From Ashinkailepas kermadecensis (Eukaryota > Arthropoda > Thecostraca > Neolepadidae), in contig JAOTOM010001530.1 in NCBI GenBank assembly GCA_034440615.1, forward strand, positions 1 through 64,000: a stretch of 64,000 nucleotides of DNA, written 5' to 3'. Made by a program: the position numbers and the translations under genes. The notes under the pieces are model-generated. The model saw only the letters and a list, made by a program, of their open reading frames with translations, made no database searches and was not told where the DNA came from. Of the stretch, positions 59,031 through 64,000 are shown one piece after another. The stretch's first letter is position 1; every line of letters begins with the position of its first letter.

Positions 59031-60304
59031 ACTGACAACAGGTGCCCGGATCAGCCGCCTGAGAAGCGCGGCCGACCGTGACGCCGGTCGGAAGCGTGAC
59101 CGCGACGTTCCAGGGCCGCTGCGGTCTGCAGGTGCGCCCCCCCCCCCCCACCCCACCCCCGGCCAGATGGATTCCTCCACCCCCCCTCGCCAACAGACGT
59201 GCGGCGTGACCCGCCTGTCCCCCGGGAGGTCACCGCGTCTGGAGGGCAGGCCTCACTGTCGCGCGGTGAGCCACGCGCCATCCGGTACAGTGCCCACGGA
59301 CGGGTTCTCCGTATTTGACGGCACGCCCTGGTGACGCCAGATCTGGATTTCCGTTGGCTGGTGATAGATTAAAGTCTCCGCTACCATATCCTGCTGTCAA
59401 TATCCATTATGCATTATGCGTTATGTATAATACATTATGCATCAGTAGTAGAATGCCATTGTATGCCTGAAACTGGGGCGAATAAAGGAGGCCATGGACA
59501 ACGGAACATTCTTGATTCAATCGAGTGTGGAGTTAGCATTTAACGCAGTTTCTTTTAAGCCAACGTCAAATTCCATAGTAAATATCGTCCTTTAGGTGAA
59601 TAGACGCTTTCTGACATAATTGTGCGACCGATACGCAACGTAGTGTTCAGATTAGTTCAACTCATATCATCGAGGTAAGTCCGCCTTAACCCGTCAGACG
59701 TTGGCTTTAAAATCCTGATCCAGCTCGACACCAGATAATTGGGGAGGGGGGGTAATACTGGTGCGTAAACCATTTCAATCATGACTCCCGAAACAGAAAT
59801 AAAAATAAATATTCACCTCTCATTGTCGACATAATTTCGCTCACTCTCAAGTCCATTGCTTTCAGAAAAACAGTCCATTGGATGATGAACCTCCAAGTTG
59901 GATGAGCTGAGAGAGTGCAGGCCACATCATCGTTGAGTCAGCAAGGGGCTATGCGCCCCACACGCCCTACCGTCTCCGCCGCGTGTGTGTGTGGGAGGAA
60001 GTCTGATGGGCAGGGAAGCATGAAAATCCGTCATGGATTTCCACGATCAACGTCTAGAAAGTCCAAGAACGTCGGCGGTCCACCCGCGTTCAGATCCGAG
60101 CACCACGTTTACCGGCACCCTGTGTGATGCAAGCTGCATTAGTCAGTGACGAAGACTTCTACGGAATGTGTGCACGAGAGCCCAGCACAGTGAATTTAGC
60201 GAATGCTGTGCTGAAAGCTGCTTTAGCGCCAACATTAGCAAGTCCACTGCACAATTATCTGTTTCTGTCAGACACAACACCGCAAAGAAATCAATGTTGC
60301 TCCT
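59031..60304. other. No recognised gene
   Basis: GC-rich to 59330 with a poly-C run near 59138-59158, then AT-rich. A 154-codon plus-strand frame (60124-60588) is Cys-rich but spans the palindromes at 60305-60367. Confidence 0.4.
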
Positions 60305-60367
60305 ATGACAAACAAAAACAACATTGTTTTTGCTTGTCATGGTGGCTTTATCGTTCGATAAAGCCAC
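60305..60367. other. Two adjacent near-perfect palindromes
   Basis: First: ATGACAAACAAAAACAA (60305-60321) and its inverse (60324-60340), 16 of 17 pairs with a 2-base centre. Second: GTGGCTTTATCG (60342-60353) and CGATAAAGCCAC (60356-60367), 12 perfect pairs with a 2-base centre. Only one base lies between them. Confidence 0.9.
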
Positions 60368-60737
60368 AGAAAAAGCAATTGTGTTTCGAGAACTATCAGA
60401 GTGTTTACTGCAGCTTGCCCCATGTGCGGCAAATGAAGCCAAATTTGGTAAGCCGACGAGATGGCTGCCCTCCCTGCGGAAAGGGGCTGCGCACCGTCGT
60501 TCGTAGAACTGGTGGCCGAAAACCTCAGAACCCCAGGTGTTCCGTAGCTACGGACTTTATCTGGAAGCGTGTGAAAAAAATCGAATAAATTGAGATAAAC
60601 TAGTGATATTGCACCCTTCCCACGCGATGGAAGCTTAGCGCCGCAGCCTAATAGGTTTCGCCGCTACTGGTCTACCGTTGCTTCACGCTATATTGGGCCT
60701 AGTCTTTTTGAATGCTGCATTAAACCTCTTGAAATCT

Positions 60738-60855
60738 GCATGAGGAGCCTCCTGTTGCGCGATGTAGGTCGGCCTCCTGTCGCGTAGTGTAGGTCGACCT
60801 CCTGTCTCATGGTGTAGGTCGACCCCTTGACGCGCGGTGTAGGTCGGCCTCCTGT
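60738..60855. repeat. Minisatellite, 25-bp unit, about four copies
   Basis: 'GTAGGTCGGCCTCCTGT' plus 'CGCGTAGT' at 25-bp period (60764, 60789, 60814, 60839). Confidence 0.9.
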
Positions 60856-61457
60856 GATTCCTGTGTGATGATAAAAAAGTTATATGGAGAACGCTTTCGG
60901 CGCGCGAAGCACATGTGGCAAAATTATGATTTGGTGTAATGCAAGACCCAAAATGTTCTCTGTGATCTCGTGTTATTTGTTTTGTAAAATGGAGCTCCGG
61001 GGCCTCGCCCCTTCCCCTTGGCTGGGGGGGGCGGAGTGATTTTTTTAGGCGTGCCGGACCATGAAGGTCATTTGCGCCGCCTTTAAAGCGAGTACGTTAC
61101 CTGTCTGTCTATAAAGCGAGCGTGTGTGATTGGGCAAGTGGACATTTACGTTAAGGAATTTTACGTTAGTTTGCGTGATATTTTAGGTGCTGAAGGCGAT
61201 GGTCTGGGTTGGGGACAGTTTCCTGTTGTTTAAATGGTTTAGTTTTACTTTACTCTTACTTTTGGGTGGGGTTGGGGGTGTTGTGAGAGTGACGAGAAGT
61301 TGATTTTGCCAGGGTGCCGGCTTTAGCCTACTCTTATCGAAGAGCACCGAGGGATCTTTACCGTGCGAACAAGGAGGTAATTGTTCACACCGCCTATCAC
61401 GCCGGCTACCGCGGTTTAGTTGTTAGTAGCGGGTTAGTCTAAGCATGCCATGCAGGG
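60856..61457. other. No recognisable gene; may include LINE 3' UTR
   Basis: It lies downstream (minus sense) of the RNase H LINE, whose 3' end was not located. Confidence 0.35.
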
Positions 61458-61760
61458 TTGTCAGTTGGGTTAGTACGGTGTTTTGCAATTCGGCTCTTCT
61501 ATTTCCGCTGTTCCTCTGGGTAGCCGTTTACGTTATGAGTTGCTAGGCAAATCGGCTCATCTACGTCCGATGGCTCCTCTGGGTAGTCGTTTTACGTTAT
61601 GCTAATTTTTATTTTTATTTTTCGCTTTTGTTTTCCTAAAGCAAGTCGGTTCATCTACTTCCGACGGCACCGCTAGGTAGCCATTTATTTCTAATTGAGA
61701 AGCAAATCGGCTCATGTACGTCCGGCGCCATGCGGGGATGGCTATTTACGTGTTTCCTTC
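61458..61760 (-). repeat. Tandem repeats in the LINE 3' UTR
   Basis: Four diverged units of about 55-70 bp built on 'AATCGGCTCATCTACGTCCG', 'CTCCTCTGGGTAG' and 'CGTTTTACGTTATG' (starts near 61488, 61550, 61642, 61702). They sit just beyond the stop codon of the RNase H LINE. Confidence 0.75.
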
Positions 61761-61814
61761 GAGTGTTTCGGGGTCATGCATTGCGAGTTGATGTGAGTGT
61801 TGGTGGTGTGGTGC

Positions 61815-63050
61815 CTACAATGCCCCTGCTAGTTGTGTGGCATACAGATATTCAAATAGCAATTGAAGGAGTTCTGGGTGCTTGTCACCGATAAGCGATG
61901 GAAGCGATAAGGTGATGCCCTCTTTTTGGCAGAATGCCTTAAGTGGTTGTCTTTGGGAGCTAAAGCAACTACATTCTAGCAGGATGTGGCTTATGCTTAA
62001 CGTGGTGTTGCAGGTGCCGCAGTGTGGTGTTGTGTATTGGTCACCCTCCAATTGAGGCTGTGTTAGTTTTGTGCAACCGGTTCTAAGTCTAGTGAGGATG
62101 ACCTCTTTTTGTCGGTGAGATTGATTTGATGAGTTCCATGTACCTATTGTTTGTTTGATGGCGTGGGTGTGGTTGGATTTGTGTTGTGTTGAGTTGTGTT
62201 GTGTCCATTTGTTCTGTTGATGTTGGCGAATGTGGCGTTGTAGGAGTGCTTTGCAGTCGTCTACCGAATATTCCATGCTAGTGTAAGTGTTCAATGCTAA
62301 GGCTTGCTTTGCGAGCCGATCTGCTTCTTCGTTACCTGGGATGTTAGCGTGGCCCGGAATCCAGAGGAAAGAAAAGTTTAACTTTACGTTATGGGCCACG
62401 AATTGTTGTATTATATCAATGAAGTGATGTGGACAGTCGTGGGTATTGGTAATTGACTGGAGGACAGATCTGGAGTCTGAGCAAATTGCTACGTTTCTAG
62501 CTTTACGTCTCTTGAGACTGGTGATGGCGGCCAAAATGGCCACTGCTTCAGCGGAGTAGATGGAGAAGTTATACGGTATACGCTTTGAAAGTCTGAGACC
62601 TGCTCCAGTGATGCCGATGCCTACCTTTGCCTCGTGTTTCGACCCATCCGTGAATACCAGTGATTTGTGTTTGTTGTCATCGGTGAACTTGTGGAAGAGG
62701 CCAATAATTTCCGCCGATGTGATAGTGGATTTCTTTTCCGATATCAAGTACTCGACCTTTGGTTGACTGAAAGTCCAAAATGGCCTAGTGGGCGGTCGAG
62801 TTGCAGTGGATGGCATTGCGAAGTTTAGATCTGAGAGAGCCGTGGAAACTTGAATGCTATATGGTGGAAGCTTGCGCGCAAATCGGCTCTTGTCGTATCT
62901 ATCAGGCGTAAAGCAGCACTGTGCTGGATGATTTTTGATGGACTTGACTTTGATGTGGTAGCGGCACAGCTGTTGTGTCCTCCGGTCGTGGAGTGGGGGC
63001 GTGTTTGAGTCCACTAGTAGACTGGCTATCGGTGTGGTGCGAAGGGCCCT
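61815..63050 (-). pseudogene. Connection and RNase H part of the right-edge LINE
   Basis: From 'ALRTTPIASLLVDSNTPPLH' (about 63050) to TAG at 61817-61815. RNase H catalytic set: 'FTDGS' (about 62654), 'SAEAVAI', 'CSDSRS' and 'GNEEADRLAK', giving the D-E-D-D pattern. Near the C-terminus 'HCGTCNTTLSISHILLEC' is a C-x2-C-x7-H-x4-C zinc-knuckle-like motif typical of Jockey-superfamily polyproteins. The N-terminal 90 codons of the computed 501-codon frame are out-of-phase RT sequence and are excluded. Confidence 0.9.
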
Positions 63051-63964
63051 GTGGCTGCTCTGATGCAGCTGTTTTGGATGATTTCTAATTTTCGGCTCTG
63101 GCTTTCTGAAATGGTGGCAAAAATGATGCTGTTGTATTCTAGGATGGGTCGTATGATTGATGTGTACAGTCGTAGTAGTGTTTTCCTGTCCCCGCCCCAG
63201 TCTGTGCCTGCAAGTGCTCGGAGTATGTTGACGCGCTTCGCACATCGCTTTGAGATGGTGGTGATGTGGGTGTTGAAACTGAGTTTTTCGTCTAAATGTA
63301 CTCCTAAGAACTTGAAGCATTTCACCTGTTCGATAGCCTTGCCATCGATTTTAAGTAGAGTTTTGGGTGTTGGGCGGAGACGGCTATATGTGACGGTGGC
63401 CGATTTTTCTGCGGACAGGGTTAAGCCCCAAGTTTTGCACCACTTTGCAATGTGGTCTAGTCCTGCTTGAATGGTTTTTTCCCCTTTAAGGAAGCATTGT
63501 GATGTTGTCCAAATGGCTATGTCGTCCGCGAAAAGTGAGTACTTAAGTGAAGTGTCCATGTGATCAGCAAGTATGTCGTTGATCATGATGATGAAGAGGC
63601 TCGGTGAGAGCACGCTCCCCTGAGCCAGGCCCTGCTCCTGTGTTGTGGTGTTTGATGTGACACTGCCGCATCGGACCTTAAGGGTCCTGTCTCTAAGGAA
63701 GTTGAGAATAAAGTGCGCCATGTGTCCGCGTAGGCCTATCTTGTGGAGTTTGTGTGCTAGTGCGGATTTGTGTACTCGGTCAAATGCGGCAGTGATGTCC
63801 AAGTAGGCAGCTACTGTTGTGCGTTTGATGCGTAGACCACTTTTTATGTCATGTACTAATCTAATGAGATTGTCTGTGGTTGATTTTTGACGCTGGAAGC
63901 CGCACTGAAATTCGTCGAGCAGGTCGTTGTGTCTCAGAAATTTCCTCAATCGTGTGTTGACCAT
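63026..63964 (-). pseudogene. Reverse transcriptase part of the right-edge LINE
   Basis: 312 visible residues, open to the left edge of the retained sequence. Fingers block 'DEFQCGFQRQKSTTDNL' (about 17-33). Motif A 'YLDITAAFDRVH' (54-65) with its aspartate. Motif B-like 'GLAQGSVLSPSLF' (112-124). Motif C 'FADDIAIW' (145-152) with both aspartates. Then 'GLTLSAEKSATVTYSR', 'KFLGVHLDEKLSFNTHI' and 'RPILEYNSIIF'. All RT catalytic residues seen are intact. The frame is lost at 'IRAATG' where the polyprotein should continue into 'ALRTTPIASLL'. Confidence 0.9.
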
Positions 63965-64000
63965 ACGTTCGACTAACTTGCTGGCACAGCTAGTGAGTGA

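Larger units (their letters stand above)
61815..64000 (-). mobile_element. Jockey-superfamily LINE with RT and RNase H, cut by window edge
   Basis: A continuous RT-connection-RNase H polyprotein on the minus strand, 3' part only; endonuclease and ORF1 would lie beyond 64000. A single 1-bp deletion near 63048-63055 separates two long frames; otherwise there is no internal stop over about 2.1 kb, so the copy is young. RNase H together with this RT style suggests the I/Nimb/R1/LOA assemblage; the exact clade is inference. Confidence 0.9.

Noticed and set aside
58480..59193. Pro/Ser/His-rich ORFs of 146-237 codons
   Set aside because: Reading frames through the 19-bp minisatellite and GGGGT array.
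60124..60588. 154-codon Cys-rich plus-strand ORF
   Set aside because: It spans the two palindromes, has no signal peptide or motif, and has an opposing 99-codon frame; this length is expected by chance in the window.

Overview
This window reads as intergenic or intron-rich DNA from an animal nuclear genome, most likely an invertebrate; an arthropod or crustacean is plausible but unproven. The support is non-LTR retrotransposon (LINE) reverse transcriptases on both strands, tRNA-derived SINEs with A and B boxes, cut-and-paste transposon fossils with target-site duplications, dinucleotide microsatellites and many unrelated minisatellites. There are no operons, ribosome binding sites or dense bacterial-type ORFs. 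Most long open frames lie inside tandem repeats whose unit length is a multiple of three, and these are not genes.

Layout. 0-2.3 kb: 3' end of a CR1/L2-like LINE (+), a second RT fossil (-) and a tRNA-Val-like SINE (-). 2.5-5.4 kb: a TG microsatellite and a 92-bp minisatellite. 6.7-8.7 kb is the best host-gene interval. A small intact ORF (6784-7026, -) has G or C at every codon third position, a Kozak context, and a TATA box plus initiator about 340 bp upstream with no intervening ATG. Next to it are a 30-bp minisatellite and, on the other strand, a possible secreted cysteine-rich ORF (8345-8695, +). 9-26 kb: repeat-rich DNA with 33-, 20-, 12-, 19-, 36- and 31-bp minisatellites, two SINEs and a copy of a piggyBac-like element. 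26-31.5 kb: a 1.1-kb (TC)n(TA)n(TC)n block flanked by two inverted copies of an unclassified 370-bp repeat, then a TC block. 31.8-33.4 kb: a 21-bp minisatellite and a 632-bp hAT-like element with an 8-bp target duplication. 34-38.5 kb: another SINE and eroded LINE RTs (L1/Tx1-like, Jockey/CR1-like). 39-46 kb: a possible second hAT-like end, a 770-bp piggyBac-like element in TTAA sites, three SINEs and a 24-bp minisatellite. 46-50 kb: three weak host ORF or exon candidates and a 47-bp minisatellite. 50.9-53.2 kb: a nearly full RT-bearing LINE with three breaks. 53-61 kb: minisatellites, an AGGTC array, G-rich arrays and adjacent palindromes. 61.5-64 kb: a young RT + RNase H LINE (-) running off the right edge.

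No coherent new multi-gene system is visible. The items most worth a second look are the 80-residue GC3-saturated gene with its promoter, the two non-autonomous DNA transposons with intact target duplications, the ORF interrupted by a pentanucleotide repeat at 46.2-46.8 kb, and the unusual density of unrelated minisatellites.
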